Below, in pieces: positions 10,218 to 23,136 of a DNA stretch of 64,000 nt (position 1 is the stretch's first letter; each line of letters opens with the position of its first letter). The translations under genes and the position numbers were made by a program. Under the pieces are notes generated by a model. That model was not told where the DNA came from. It did no database searches and saw nothing but the letters and a program-made list of their open reading frames with translations. The DNA comes from Brasenia schreberi (Eukaryota > Streptophyta > Magnoliopsida > Nymphaeales > Cabombaceae), in the NCBI GenBank assembly GCA_036023115.1, contig JAYKKT010000089.1, positions 17,478,501 to 17,542,500 on the forward strand, written 5' to 3'.

Positions 10218-12596
10218 TCATGTTGGCATTAACATGACCTCCATATTCTCCATCGTGGAACTTGACTCAACCAATCGAGTGGCCAACTCGTGATATGGAA
10301 GAAGTTTCTCATTACGTACTTGCCAAATTTTCAAAACTTGGTTTATAACAAGGAGCGAATCTCCAAAGACCTCGATGCATGATGCCCCTAGAGTTTTCGA
10401 AATCCTTAAGCCTTGTATGAGTGCTTCATACTCAGCTACGTTGTTGGAACATTCGAAATCTAGGCAGATTGCTATGGGAATCTTGCCCTTTTCAGGGGAT
10501 ATGAGGATGACCCCGGCACCAGCCCCTTGTTGGTTTCGTGCCCCATCGAAGTGCATTTTCCACACTTGGTTTTCAAAAGAGTTTGCCAAAATGGGGTTTT
10601 GAGAATGGTTTTGCAATATGCCTTCATCAGGCATTTCATCAAATGTGGGATATGCGTCCTCTAGGGAGAACTCAGCCACATAGTCAGCTAGGGCTTGCCC
10701 CTTAACGGAGATCTGGTGATGGTATTTTAGGTCATACTCCATTAGAAGGAGTTGCCATTTGCCCAATCTACTAGTGAGAATGGGTTTTTCGAATAAGTGC
10801 TTGATTGGATCAAGCTTGGACACTATCCAGATCTCATGATCTAGGAAATAGTGTTAGAATTTCTGGCAGGCCCAAACTAAGGCCAAGCACGTCTTCTCGA
10901 TGGCCTGATAATTCCTTTTGTAAGCCAAGAGAGTTTTCGAAATATAATAGATGGCATACTCCTTATGGGTGTCATCCTCGTATTGAGCTAATAGAGCTCC
11001 CAAGGCATTCGCATGCACGGAGATGTAAAGCAAAAGAGGTTTTCCTTGTTTTGGAGGATTTAAAACAGGGGGATTAACCAGGTATGCCTTTAGTCTTTCG
11101 AAGGACTTTTGGCAGTCGTCATCCCATGAAAATTTTGTGCCCTTCCTCAACAGTTTGTTGAAGGGTTCGCATCTAGTCGCCAGGTTTGATATAAATCGGC
11201 GAACGGACTGTAATCGACCCTGGAGGCTACGAATTTGTGTAAGATTGGAGGGTGGAACCATGTCTATGATGGCTCGACACTTAGAGGGGTCGACCTCTAT
11301 ACCCCTTTGGCTCACCATAAAGCCTAGAAGCTTCCCGGACTCTACCCCGAATACACATTTTTGAGGGTTTAGCTTTACTTTGTAAAGTCTAAGCCTTTCG
11401 AAAATCTTTTGCAAACATTTGATATGAGTGCATCGGGTTTTGGATTTTGCCAAGAGATCATCTACATACACTTCTACGAGCTCATGAATCTGATCATGGA
11501 AGATCGTGGTCATGGCTCTCTAGTATATCGTGCCAGCATTTTTCAAACCAAAGGGCATGACTGTATAGCAGTACGTGCCCCATGGGGTTGTGAATGCGGT
11601 CTTACCCTGATCTCGTGGACTTAATTTAATTTGGTTGTACCCTGAATAGCCATCCATAAACGAAAACATCTCATGATTTGCAATACTATCGACTATCAAA
11701 TCTATGTTTGGTAAAGGATAATTATCCTTTGGAGTGGCTTTATTCAGGTTTCTGAAATCGATGCATATTCGAATTTTCCCACTGGCTTTTCGAACAACAA
11801 CGATGTTTGATAACCAATCAGAATACGCAATGGGTTTTATAAATTCGGCTTTTAGCAGATCTTCTAAACCCTCTTTGACTTGTGCGTGTGCATTCGGATG
11901 TATTTTCCTAAGCTTCTGCTTTATGGGTTTTACATCCGCATCTAAGGGAAGACGATGTTCGACAATGTTGGGGTCTATGCCCGGCATGTCTTCATACGTC
12001 CATGCAAACACATCTAAGTAGGTTCGTAGAAATGCAATGAATGCTGATCTTTCATGCTCATGCAAACATGCGCCTACTTTAATGGGTCTGGGATTGGAAT
12101 CACTCCCTAGGTTCACCTCTATGAAATCTCCTCCTACTGAATTGGAAGGTCTTTCAAAATCGAGAATTTTATGAAACTCTGGGAGCTCAGAAGTGGGATC
12201 TTCCTCAGGGGGATCCACTCCTGGGTTTCGATCATTCTCGTGGGTTATAGACCCGAGGGAATTTGATGCGTGAGTTTTCAAAAGACCTAGTTTTACACTT
12301 AGAATTTCAATTGATTTCGAAATCTTTGGTCTCGCTATGCAGACGACGTTCCTTTCGAAATCCTTTTCTTTTTCCAAAGCCTTACCAAGAGCAGCTATGT
12401 ACAAAATCTTTTTGGTATTTTATAGATTTTCGATTTTTTTGTGTTTTTGCAAAACAAGAACTTTAGGAACTACACAAACTACTCTATTTTCAAGTTTTTG
12501 ATTTTCCAATGTTTTTGGTTTTTGTAATTTTTCCATTTTTTTTATTTTGAGTTTTTAAAATGTTTTTGTATTTTTATAAAAGGCATCTTCCATCAT
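10218..12596 (-). pseudogene. Element E pol N-terminal part: RT, RNase H, second RNase H
   Basis: This part of pol would copy RNA into DNA. From the 5' end it has a Lys-rich spacer, an acidic TSELPEF block, RT (11520-12404 then 10854-11513) with YVDD at 11457-11468, a first RNase H-like domain that keeps EKTCLALVWA but has no Asp in the usual first catalytic position, and a second RNase H with FDGA, AEYEAL and GDS motifs. The start ATGATG is at 12591-12596, just after an acceptor-like AG. Stops interrupt it near 12555, 11520 and 10851. After LATRLVES about 380 bp present in element C are missing, which removes the end of the second RNase H. Confidence 0.9.
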
Positions 12597-12598
12597 AC

Positions 12599-12600
12599 CT
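12599..12600 (-). other. Pol acceptor-like AG of element E
   Basis: On the minus strand, CCCTTTATAG precedes GT and then ATGATGGAAGA. The same pyrimidine-rich AG at the same place is found in elements C, A2, D and G. Use as a 3' splice site is inferred. Confidence 0.5.
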
Positions 12601-12627
12601 ATAAAGGGAAAACACTATGGTTTAGAC

Positions 12628-15492
12628 TCAGAATAAGAGGTCTAAATCGTAGGTTTCTTCTAGGGTAGGCTCTAGGGCACCCTTGACCCAGGTGGTCACA
12701 GGGGGTGGCTCTGGTGGTATTTTGGGAGTATAGTCGATCCCATATCGGCTTGGGTTGGCCCTAGGAAGGATTGGCTCTAGGAGATCCTGGTTTTGTGTCC
12801 CTAGACTTTTATAGGGCGTATAGCCCATGTTCAATAACATGTTTCATGATTTTTTGTTTTTTGAAAAAATTGAATATAAATCATGGTCCTGGAACTTGCT
12901 GTCGTCCATATCATGCACGTATGGCTTCTTGTCTAGGGGTTTTGAAAATAAGGGATGTTTGGGTCTTCCTAGAAGGGTCAGGACTTTGAGGGGGCCAAGC
13001 TTGGGCGGCCCCTTCACATGCACGACCTTCCTAGGGTTTTTTAACACGAGCCTTGGCGGCTCAACCATGGTCTGCCCCAAGTTAGCCTCATGGGCTTGGG
13101 AACTCGACAAACAAGGGGAGTTTATGATCCCCTGAAGATGAGGGTGACTCTCACCTAGGATCACCACGACTTGGTCCCTGAAAGGGATCTTGACAAACCT
13201 GTGGAAGGTGGATGGCACAGTGCACAAGCTGTGTATCCAGGGCCTTCCCAACAACAGGTTATAATGGGGGTGGATGTCCAAGACATGGAACACTCCCATG
13301 TGTGTGATCCCTCCCGTTTCCATAGGGAGTTCGATCGATCCTAAGGGTCTAGACGCATTCCCATCGTATCTAGTGGTAATGATGAGACTTGGGTTTATAG
13401 AAGTCAAGGTGACTCCGATTTGATACGCCACATGAAGTGGAAGGATGTTGAGCCCTCCTCCCCCATCGACTAGGCACCTATCCAGAGAGTGGTTATTCAA
13501 AACCACCTCGATATGTAGGGCCTGGTTATGGGTTTCGTAGGGTCTACCTACATCATCTTCCGAGAAAGTGATGGGCGATTTTGCTCCTATTGACGCCACT
13601 TGGTCAGACAGGAATTCAGGGGTTATGTTCGAACTAACCTTAGCTCTTTCTAGAATTTTCTCTAGCACGAGTCTATGCCTAGGCGAAGTTTGTATTAGCT
13701 CTAGGATGGACATGTGAATAGGAATCTTTGAAAGATGGTTTTCGAAATCATATGGGTTTAAAATGATTTTCCCATTGTCTGCTTTCGGCAAAACTCTAGG
13801 AATACATGCTTTTGAGGGGCCAAGCACACTGACCACCTTTTAAGCACTTTGTAGGTGCGGGGGTTGATAGATCCTCCCGGATCTTGTAACTTCCCCCACG
13901 ACCAACCTAGGGTTCGCACCTAATATGGCTCTAACCATGAGTTTTGGAGCACCTTGAATCTTCAAAACTGGTTTAGCCGAGGATTCAGCTCTTGGTGGTC
14001 CCCAGATGATTACTTGGGCAGGCTTCTTGTAAAGTACAAGAGTAGACGCACAAGTGGATCGACCAGACTCTGATGGATGCGCTAGATCTTTTGAAAAGGT
14101 GAGGGTACATACCTCTTTTCCTTTCCCACTGCTACTGGCGTGCTTGGGAAAGGGTTCTTTAAAGATAGCTTGAGCTGGCTCGGGTTCCTCAGTGACCTGG
14201 AGTCGGCCCTCCGCTATCAAGTTCTCGATTTTGTTTAAAAGGGAGAAGCAACGCTTTGTATCATGGCCTTTGAGCCGATGATACTTGCAAAAGCGGTTTA
14301 AAAATCTCCTTTTGGAAGTGACTCCCTCAAGAATTTCAAGGAGTTTAATCATGCCCTAGGCAAGTAGGAGGTCTAGGACCTCCGACACAGGTTGCCCCAG
14401 CGAAGTGTACTCTCGTTTTTCAAAAGGTTTTTGGAAGTTTTTCTCCCTTTTGTTTTCTAATTTTTCAAAATTTTTTGAAGTGTTCGTCGGGCTTGGATCC
14501 ACCCGGACATTGGCAATTTTGTGGGGTTTTGCCCCTTTGTCCATCGTGGGTAGCCCATAAGTGATGGGCTTCTCCAAGCGGGTTTTCGAAATGACACTTC
14601 CTTTCCATAAGTGATCGTATATCCCTTTCTTCAAATTGGTTTCGAAAAGGGATGCTTTTTTGATCAACTTATGGAAAGTTGAGATTTCGTGAAGAGAGAG
14701 AAGGGTTTTTAACTCATTTTTAAAATTATCCAGAATGAGCATGACTACGCATCCTTCGGATATTGGCTCTCGCAATTGCTCTAAAAGGGACCTCCATCGA
14801 ATAATGAAGGCATGCACGTCTTTGTTCATGCCTTGCTTTGTATCCCTTAAAGTGTTTAAAGTCGGCATGACTTCTACATTATGTGCAAATCTTTGCATAA
14901 AGCAGTTCGCTAACTCTTCAAAAGTAGCGAACTGGCTTAGATTGTAGGAAGCCAGCCATTTGGCAATTGTGCCTTTAAGGGATAGAGGGAACCAATACAC
15001 CCATTTCATCGAGTCCTTTTTCTTCTTATGGGCTCGATGTGAGAAAAGTTGCAGGTGAGACCTAGGGTCTCCCATGCCATCATACCGATGGAAGTTTGGT
15101 ATTTCATCATCACTGTCTGTTTCATAATCCAAAGGTAGGAAATCAAATAGGGCGTAACTCTTTTTCTCTTTACTTTGCCCTTTTAGCAGCTGCTGTAGGG
15201 CTTTACGGTCCTTTTGTGTGAAGGACTCGTGGTATTAGTTGCCTTCCATTACGGAGGCCTCTTTATGTTTGTGAGGTTTTTTAGGTCTTTTCTTAGCCTT
15301 TTGTTCACCATTCGATGAACATGAATCGCCTGCTTCAGCCTCTTGGCTAAGAGCATCGATTTTGGCCTCGAATTCCCTTCTCAAATCTTCTATCTCTTCT
15401 AATTTGTTTTTATTTTTCAAAACCCTCCTAGAGTGAGAACTTGATGCGCATGAGCTTTGGCTCGACACTTCACTTGGATTGGATTTCGACAT
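12628..15492 (-). pseudogene. Element E gag-pro with G-patch-like module
   Basis: This is one reading frame broken by stops at about 15235, 14353, 13837, 12841 and 12628. In order it encodes a Ser-rich N-terminus with a short coiled coil (LRREFEAKIDALSQEAE), a capsid-like core (FHRYDG to RWRSLLEQ), the knuckle CKYHRLKGHDTKRC, a Pro-rich linker, a protease with LVDGGGGLNIL and LLLGRPW, and NMGYTPYKSLGTQNQ, a G-patch-like module. Comparison with A2 and C shows the stops arose from Gln, Trp and Arg codons by C-to-T or G-to-A changes. The start was chosen because MSKSNPSE is shared with A2 and with the fragment at 56066. Confidence 0.92.
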
Positions 15493-15513
15493 GCTTTCAA
15501 GCTTTCAAAAATC

Positions 15514-15515
15514 CT
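15514..15515 (-). other. Gag acceptor-like AG of element E
   Basis: On the minus strand, TTTTTTGTACTTCATACGTAG is followed by GATTTT about 22 nt before the gag ATG. Similar T-rich AG sites lie 14-25 nt before gag in C, B, D, A2 and the fragment at 55934. Confidence 0.45.
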
Positions 15516-15604
15516 ACGTATGAAGTACAAAAAAGAGTTAAAATGACATCTTTAGAAAATTTTTCGCAAGGTTTCTAATATGACTCGATTTTCAAAAGAC
15601 TCAC

Positions 15605-15622
15605 GTCCCACCGGGCGTGCCA
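15605..15622 (-). other. Primer-binding site of element E
   Basis: The minus strand reads TGGCACGCCCGGTGGGAC five bases after the end of the 5' LTR. TGG pairs with the CCA tail of a tRNA. I could not assign the tRNA from memory. Confidence 0.85.
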
Positions 15623-15627
15623 AAATC

Positions 15628-18600
15628 TGTAGACGCTAAAAATCCCCGCCTCTTGGTTCTTAGGCCTGAAGCGGATCCTTTCGTGTGTCTAAGTCGTATT
15701 TAAGCAAAAGGGCGTGCCAGCTATCTTACTTAAGCTAGCGAAGAAATATTTTAAAATCTGACTTCTATCGTGGCGACTGTGAGCAAGCAAGCTCTTTTCA
15801 TCGCAGACCTTCTTGCACCGACGTGCAAAGGTCAGTTTGTATGCTTAGAAAATCGAGTTTTAGACATGATAACCTAGGAAAATGTTTGAGGTGTTCGATT
15901 CGGCCTGATTTGTATGGTTTCAAATTTTTTTTTCTCGTGGATTTGCACGTGCCTATGTCTTTCTTTTTATCCCTTTTCGGGCCAACTAGGTGTGTGTATG
16001 CACACGTGACCTAAGTGGGGCGATTTTGAGTGGGAGTGTGGGGTTTGCTTTGATGCAATATGCGTCCTAACTTGTGGTATGGCGTATATGCAATGCAAAC
16101 TCATGCAACTCCAAAGGAAAAACCCGAATTGAAATACAATGCGAAAGGGAAATGACTTAATGTAAATTGCAAAAGGGAAATTGCAAAAGGGAAATATGGC
16201 TATATCCTAAGAGCGGAAAGGCTCAATTGTGCAAGTGTGTGCCGTGTATATATGTAAAGACTACGCACACTACTGAACCTTAAAACCCAAATCTTAAAGA
16301 CATAGCCGAAAGGAAAATACTTATAATATATATGGGCCCGAAGGTCGCCAACGTGTGTGTGGGTGCTATGTGTATATTGAAAGACAACTCACACGACTTA
16401 AATGAAACCCAAATATAATTGCAATATGGCCTTAACTAAGGTCTTGGGAGTAAGAGCGAAAGCTCAATGTGTGTGAGTGTAGAATAGAAGTACTACGCAC
16501 ACGACTTGAAATTAAACCTAAATATAAATTGCAATAGGCCTTGACTAAGGTCTTGGGAGTATGAGCGAAAGCTCAATGTGTGTGAGTGTAAAATTGAAAT
16601 ACTACACACACGACTTGAAGTAAAACACCCCAAAACGAAATTGTAATAGGCCCTTACTTGGGTCTTGAAAATAAGAGCGAAAGCTCAATGTGTGTGAGTG
16701 TGGAAATTGAAACACAACACACACAACTTAAACAAAAACCCACGCAACTTAAATTATATATGTATAGCTATATCTTAAGGGCTAATTAGGCCCATGTGTG
16801 TGTCAAAATCGTGTGCAGCTAAGAGCGGAATAGGCTCAAGTGCACATGTGTGTGGGTGTGCCAAACCACATTATTACAAATGGGGGGAGACAACGCTCCA
16901 TTATTACAACCCCGGATCGAATTTAATTAAGCATAAGCAAGTCTATAAACAAGGACCGAGTTAGGCACTTACATATAGCTGGTCCGGGTGTGACTTGCTT
17001 GCACTTGGGCTAGAGTGTCGCCTTGGGCTGCAAGAGGGAGCTCCTCGGATGGGTGCGACAAGGGAAGGTGCTGGCCGAATGGCAAGGGTGGAGGCGGGTG
17101 GCGCCTTGGCGCTAGCCGAGTGATGGGGGCTGCCTTGGCTAGGGTTCGGGTGTTTAGGGAAGGTAAGGGTGTTAGCTAGAGGCTGGTTTAAGGGAAGAGG
17201 TAAGGCTGAGGGTGTTAGCTAGGGGCTGTCTAAGGAAGGAGGAGGGGCAGGTGGTGCAGTCGGGTGATGTTGGCCGAACGGTGGAAGATGGCAGGTGGTG
17301 GCCGATTGGATGATGTGTTAGTTAGGTTAAGGGAAGGTGGCGGGTGGTGGCTAAGAATGGAGGGGGAGTGAAGAAAGGGTGGCATTGAGATGGGGGTACT
17401 AACCGGAGTGGAAGGCTGGCCGAAGGGTGAGATGGCGGGTGTCAAGGTGCAGCCGGTTGAGGGAAGGTGGCAGGTGCAGCCGGTGGAGTGGAGTGGAGTT
17501 TGGCCGAAGGATGGAGGTGGTGTGGAATGGAGCTGGCTGGGTTCCAAGAGAGGAGTAGGTGAGAGAAGAGAGAAAGGGATGAGAGAGGAGAGGAAGGGCT
17601 GAATTGCCCAAGAAAAGCCTCCAAAACCCACCCACAGGGGGGGGGGAGGGGTTTATAGGTTTTAGTGGGTCGGTTTGGGCTGGTATTGGGGGGTCGGTTG
17701 GGCTAGTTAGGTGGTAATGGTTTGGGGATATGGTGGGCTAGGCATTTAGGTGGGCCAGATATTTGTCTTTAGGGATATGGTGTGCTAGGGATTTAGGTGG
17801 GCTGGTTTAGTGGTTTAGGGCTTAGCTAGGTGGGTTGGGCTTAGGGTGAGGTTTAGTGGAGTGGGTTAGCTGTTTAGGCTAGGTTTAGGGTGAGGTTAGG
17901 GGAATTAGGCTAGGTTTAGGAAAGGATTAGGGAAGTGGGTTAGGTGATTAGGTTAGGATTAGGGAAGGATTAGAGAAGTGAGTTAGGTGATTCGGCTAGG
18001 ATTAGGTTGGGATTAGGGGAAAATGGCTAGGTAAAGTTGGTTTAACTTAGGATTAGGGTTAGGAGCATCCCTTTGCATTACCCATGGACCTAGTTGCATC
18101 AAGTTGGTGTAGCCCTAGGTTAGGTGTAGGTGCATACAAGCTTAAACCCACACTCATTTGGCTAACCCACATGATTAACCCAAAACTTGACATACAAGTC
18201 AAGCTTAACACATTTCACTCATATCCTATCCTTCCCATTCTCTCTCATGCCCAAGCTTTCCATGTGATTTTCTTGTGGGCCCCACCTCCATTTATGAGAA
18301 GGTGATGTGGGCCATGGATGTGGATATTGGATTGGATCTTTGGATCAAAATCTAAATCCAAATCCACATATATGTTTGGATTGGGATTTGGATATATATG
18401 GTCCAGATCCAATCCAAATCTGATTTCTGACTCCTTCAGGGTATGTTTGAAACGAACGGTTTGTGCGGGGCCTGACAGCATCAGTACTCCGTCTTGCGTT
18501 GGGTCTTCGCCAACATTGTTGTCCGCTCCTCTTTTCACCTTTTGGAGATGATTTCGAGCAGTTCGTTTGATAATAGGGGCTTGGATGTTCGAGATTCTGG

Positions 18601-18895
18601 GGATGAATCTAATACGAGAGTTGATGTACCGGGCTCGACATGTGCTCCAGTTCTGGGCTCTCTTTCGCTCTTCTAGTCCTGCTTTCATCAGGTCAAGTTG
18701 CTTTTCGGGGTTTCAAAATACCTTTTTAAAAGGTTTTAAAACTATATAATACATATTTTAAAACATATATAGTTTAAACATATGTACAGGATTGCTTGAA
18801 AGGCTCCTGGGTTTCCAGACTCAAAATAGCCCTTTGGGGTAGCTTTTACAAAACTAGGTGTTTTGGGAAATTCGTGGGATTTTGGGGTATTTACA
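15628..18895 (-). mobile_element. Element E, 5' LTR
   Basis: This is a 3268-bp family-A-like LTR in minus orientation, running from TGTAAATACC (at 18895) to GCGTCTACA (at 15628). On the minus strand it has the GGAT/ATCC block (about 18330-18430), a TAGG/CCTAA-rich tract (about 17650-18060), a TATA box (complement of 17652-17657), a donor-like GTAAGT (complement of 16967-16972), GAGC/GCTC tandem repeats (about 16200-16850), the U5 stem-loop (about 15795-15842) and the hairpin with decamer (complement of 15710-15739). It is followed by the E primer site. No protein gene is supported. Confidence 0.93.
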
Positions 18896-19154
18896 TCAGG
18901 CTGGGCTGACTTCCGGGCTTTGAGCCTACTTTTGAGGCTGCTTTTGGTCAGGCTTCACCTGTTGACTTTTAGCTTTTCGCAAAAATGGGACTTGGCCCAA
19001 ATTCAAGAAATTCATATTTTGTACGAGGTTTAAAACAAAAATTTAAAGCCTTTAAAACTCTCGAGTTTTCAAAAACTCCAGAATCTGGTTTTGAAATGAA
19101 TGTTCAAACCAAGTGTTTGTTTTCAAAATTTATTTGATTTTTGGGGTGTTTACA
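18896..19154 (-). mobile_element. LTR H, 5' end fragment, minus orientation
   Basis: This is the first 259 bp of another LTR on the minus strand, starting TGTAAACACCCC at 19154. It is cut at 18896 by element E. Its other part should lie left of the window. H is inserted in the RT of element G; the right target-duplication copy is ACCGT (19155-19159). Confidence 0.8.
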
Positions 19155-20244
19155 ACCGTGTAACAGTATGTGCCCCAAGGTGTAGTAAAAGCAGTTTTTG
19201 CCTGATCTTTTGGTGCTAACTTGATTTGGTTATAACCAGAATAGCCATCCATGAAAGAAAACATTTTCATGATTTGCAGTGCTATCCACTATCAAATCAA
19301 TGTTTGGAAGAGGAAAATTATCTTTTGGAGTGGCTTTGTTTAAATTTCTAAAATCAATGCAAATTCAAATTTTCCCATTGGATTTTCGAACCACAACAAT
19401 GTTTGAAAGCCATTCGGAATAAGCAATAGGTTTTATAAATCTGGCTTTTAAAAGATCTTCTAAACCCTCTTTCACTTGGGAGTTAACATCAGGATAGATT
19501 TTTTTAAGCTTTTGTTTCACGGGTTTTGCATTGGGTTCTAAGGGAAGATGATGTTCCACGACTCTTAGGCCTAAACCCGGCATGTCTTCATAGGTCCATG
19601 CAAATACATCAACATAGGATTTCAAAAATGCATTGAATGATGCTTTTTCATGCTCATGCAAACATGCACTTATTTTAACACACTTTAGGTTAGACTCACT
19701 CCCTAGGTTGATTTCTACAAAATCCCCTCCTACAGAATTTAAAGGTTTTTCCAAGTCAAGGATTCTATGAAATTTGGGAAGCTCGGAGGCTTGATCTTCC
19801 TCATGGATGAGGGGATCTTCCTCCTTGCTTTGATCATTCTCAAGCACTTTAATTTCCAGGAAAGTGGTGGACAAGAGAGTAGGGTTGTGAATGACAAGTT
19901 TGGATGATTTTGGTTTGGGAATATATACAATTTTGGAAGAAATCGAAAATGAGCTTTGTACATGGCCAATATTTTTGGAATTTTTGGAATTTTTCAATTT
20001 TTTTGTCTTTTACAAGGCAAAAGTTAGAAGGATGAATATACAAGACTTTCTTTTTGAGATTTTCAGATTTTTCAATTTTTTTGGCTTTTTCCAAACAAAG
20101 ACTAGGAGATGTTATATAAACAACGTTCTTTTTGGAATTTTCAGATTTTTCAAATGTTTTTGGGTTTTGGGAGTTTTCTAAATTTTTTTGGCTTTTGCAA
20201 ATATATAATTTTTTTGGATTTTTTTATAAGGATGGGTCTTCCAT
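19155..20244 (-). pseudogene. Element G pol fragment (spacer and RT N-terminal half)
   Basis: The minus strand encodes the pol spacer, with repeated Lys-Lys-Ile-Glu-Lys patterns, then the TSELPKFHRILDLEKP-like block, WTYEDMPG, and RT up to the TPWGTYCYT region, where LTR H interrupts it. The frame is open from 19997 to 19365 and then shifts near VDSTANHE. The catalytic YVDD half is not in the window. A likely start is the ATG at 20242-20244, right after an acceptor-like AG at 20250-20251 (TTTGTTTGTAG on the minus strand). Confidence 0.88.
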
Positions 20245-20270
20245 CAAACCTACAAACAAAGCACCATGAA

Positions 20271-22429
20271 TTAGGCTCTAAACAAGAGGTCTAAGTCATA
20301 GGTTTTGGTGTTAGTGGGTTCTAGGGCACCCTTAACCCAAGTGGTCTTAGGTGGTGGCTCAAGGGGTATGGATGGGGAATAGCCCAATCCATATCGACTT
20401 GGGTTAGGTGTAGGTAGGATGGGCTCTAGCCTACCTTGGTTTTGGGCTCCTAGACCTTTGTAAGGTGTATATCCCATGTTCAACATCATGTTCCAAGGCT
20501 TCTTGAGTTTTGAAATTTTTTTATAAAGTGGATGGCCTTGGAACATGGTATCGTCCATGTTATAGATGTACACACAGTTAGACTTGGCTAGGGTTTTGGC
20601 AACATGGGCTAGGGAGGACTTAGGTTTCCCTAGGATGCATACGACCTTAGGAGAAGGTGTTTGAACACTTGGGGATAGCTTGGGCTTCCCTAGAGGATGA
20701 ATGGTTCTAGGGGAGGGCGACTTCATGGTTTTGGGTTTGCCTAGGAGGTGGACGACTCCTAGGTGGTGGTCGACTAAGGGAAACTTGACTAAGGGTGGAA
20801 GAGCCCTCTCCACGACCTCTTCATGGAATGGATGACTTGATATACAAGGAAATTTTTGGATTCCCTTAAGTTGAGGATGATCTTCTCTAAGAATTACCAC
20901 TACTTGGTTTTCCCACGAGATTTTCACACACTTGTGAAAGGTGGAAGGAACGGTCCAGAGACTATGAACCCATGGCCTTCCCAATAATAGGTTGTAATGG
21001 GGGTTTATGTCTAAGACATGAAACACTCTCGTGTGTCGAATATTCCCGACTTCCATGGGTAATTTTATGGCTCCTAAAGGATAAGATGCATTACGATCAT
21101 ATCCAATGATAATGATGGAACTTGGCTCTAAACAAGACATGGTAACTCCTACTTGAAAGGCCACGTGCAATGGAAGGATGTTTAGACCTCCTTCTCCATC
21201 GATCAAACACTTGTCTAGAGTCTAGTGATTCAAAACCACCTCTATATGCAAGGCTTAGTTGTGGGCCATATATGGTCTTTCCAATTCATCTTTTGTAAAC
21301 ACGATGGGGGCCTTGGCACATATGGGAGAGACCAAGAAGGATAAGGACTCGGGAGTGATGGATGGGTTAACCTTGGTCCTTTGTAAGATCCCTTCTAAGA
21401 CTCGTCTATGTCTAGGTGAAGTTTGGATCAACTCTAGGATAGACATGTTTATGAGAATTTTTGAAAGGTGAAGTTCAAAATCATAAGGGATTAACACCAT
21501 GTTTTTACCCTTATCCATGCCATGCGATGCATTAGGGATGTATGTTTTTGAAGGGCCGGGTAAAACAACCACTTCCTTGCTAGGATTATCAGCTAAATGT
21601 GGGGGTTGATAGATCCTTCCGGACCTAGTTACTTCGCCTACACCTTCCCTAAGGCTCGCTCCTATCTTTGCTCTATTTCGATGCTTCGGAGCACCATGAA
21701 TCTCTAATAAGGCTCTAGCCGAGGGTGGGACTCTAAGCGCTCCCCGGATTACTACTTGCTTGGCTTTTTTTATTACGAGAGAAGGTGGTGTGTGACAAGT
21801 AGTGTGTATCGTATGCAATGCATGCTTCATTCCATGAGCCATAAGTGGGAGAAGGTGTACCTCTTTTTCCTTCCTGCTTGTGCTTGCATGATTTGGGAAG
21901 GGTTCCTTTGAAACCACTTGGGAGGGCTCCGATTCTTTCGTGACGTGGAGCCTTCCTTCCTCAATCAAGTCTTCGATTTTATTCAAAAGTGCAAAACATT
22001 TATTCGTATCATGGCCTTTGAGCCTATGATACTTGTAAAATTCATTTAAAAATTTTCCCTTGGGGGGTGTCCCTTCGGAAAGAATAGGGAGAGTGACCAG
22101 TCCTTTGGCTAGAAGGAGCTTTAGGACTTCCGTGATAGGTTGCCCCAATTGAGTGAACTCCCTCCTTTCGAAATTCCTTTGAGGCTTTTTCACATGTTTT
22201 CGTTCAGAATTCTTGAAAGGGTTAGTCGGGCTTGGTTCCATGCAAACATTTGCAATCTTTTGGGGTTTTGCCCCATTGTCCGCTATGGGTGGCCCATATG
22301 CCCCTTGTTTTTCAAAACGATTTTTTTGAAAATTTCTCCCCTTCCATAAGTCCTCGTAAACTCCTTTTTTCAAATTGGCTTCGAAAAGCGAAGCCTTTTT
22401 TATAAGTTTTTGAAAAGTTGAGATCTTAT
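20271..22429 (-). pseudogene. Element G gag-pro fragment with G-patch-like module
   Basis: The minus strand encodes the C-terminal half of Gag from KISTFQKLIKK, the knuckle region, the linker VTRSGRIYQPPH, protease and the G-patch-like module ending DLDLLFRA. The first knuckle Cys is replaced (YKYHRLKGHDTNKC), so zinc binding is probably lost. The protease motif is IDGEGGLNIL, with Glu where the others have Gly. In-frame stops lie near 21254 and 21225. The N-terminal half of Gag, the primer site and the 5' LTR of G should lie to the right, beyond element B and outside the window. G is the oldest layer seen. Confidence 0.9.
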
Positions 22430-23128
22430 TGTAAACACCCAAAATAAAAATGTTTCAAAAATTTCAAAAGAAAACTTTAGAAATGTTTGTCAGGTTTTAA
22501 ACCCAATTCGTGTGGAGATCTCTTTCAAAAGTTTTAAAGTCTGGAATTCAATTTGTTTAGAAATGTTTTCAGAAGTTAAAAGGTTTCAAAATCAAATCAA
22601 TTCAATCCCATATTTGAAACAAAACCCGTACAAAGACCTTGGTATAGATTCAAAAGAAAATCAAGACTGGATAGAAACTCGCCCGATCAAGTTAGAAATC
22701 CCATGGCATCTCAAGGTCAATTCAAGTAAAATACAAGAAAATAATGGAGCCCAGCTTATCTAGGAGATATCAAGTCAAGTATGCCTGGATGGGGCCAAGA
22801 TCATGAAGCACATTCTACCAAATGACATGATATTAAGGCATCCAATTCAAGTCAAGGACCGAATGTATGGAGTCTAATTCATCAAATGCAAGTTCAAGGC
22901 AGGGTCGAACCGATCAAATCTAGCATCAAGTAGTCAAGCAAGCATTGGCTGGTCCAAATTGAGCTCGATTGAGCCTAAGCTAAGGCCGGGTTCACTTGGA
23001 GACCAGCCCACAGCCGGTCTATGTCAACACAAGGGGACCATTAGGGGCTGGATTGAAGTGGATCAACACCCATCAAAGTTTGGTCCAACCCACCCCATAG
23101 AAGAGGCTAGGACCATCTCCCCTTGGCC

Positions 23129-23136
23129 TATAAAAG
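23129..23136 (+). promoter_or_regulatory. TATA box of element B LTR
   Basis: TATAAAAG in the context GGCCTATAAAAGGGG lies upstream of a purine-rich leader. Position and context match the boxes in LTRs C and D. Confidence 0.65.

Larger units (their letters stand above)
6198..18895 (-). mobile_element. Element E, Tat-like Ty3/gypsy, minus strand, degraded
   Basis: This is an almost complete element in minus orientation. It has a 5' LTR (15628-18895), primer site (15605-15622), gag-pro (12628-15492), pol (9205-12596), a 3' noncoding part (8681-9204) and part of the 3' LTR (6198-7383). Its 3' LTR was hit by LTR A0 on the left and LTR F on the right. A deletion joins F to the internal region near 8680. 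The right target-duplication copy is TCAGG (18896-18900), inside LTR H; the left copy must lie outside the window. Many nonsense codons and a deletion of roughly 380 bp in pol make it non-functional. Confidence 0.9.

Noticed and set aside
22140..22763. Plus-strand frames over G gag and the start of LTR I
   Set aside because: They are antisense shadows of G's gag or chance frames at the LTR start.
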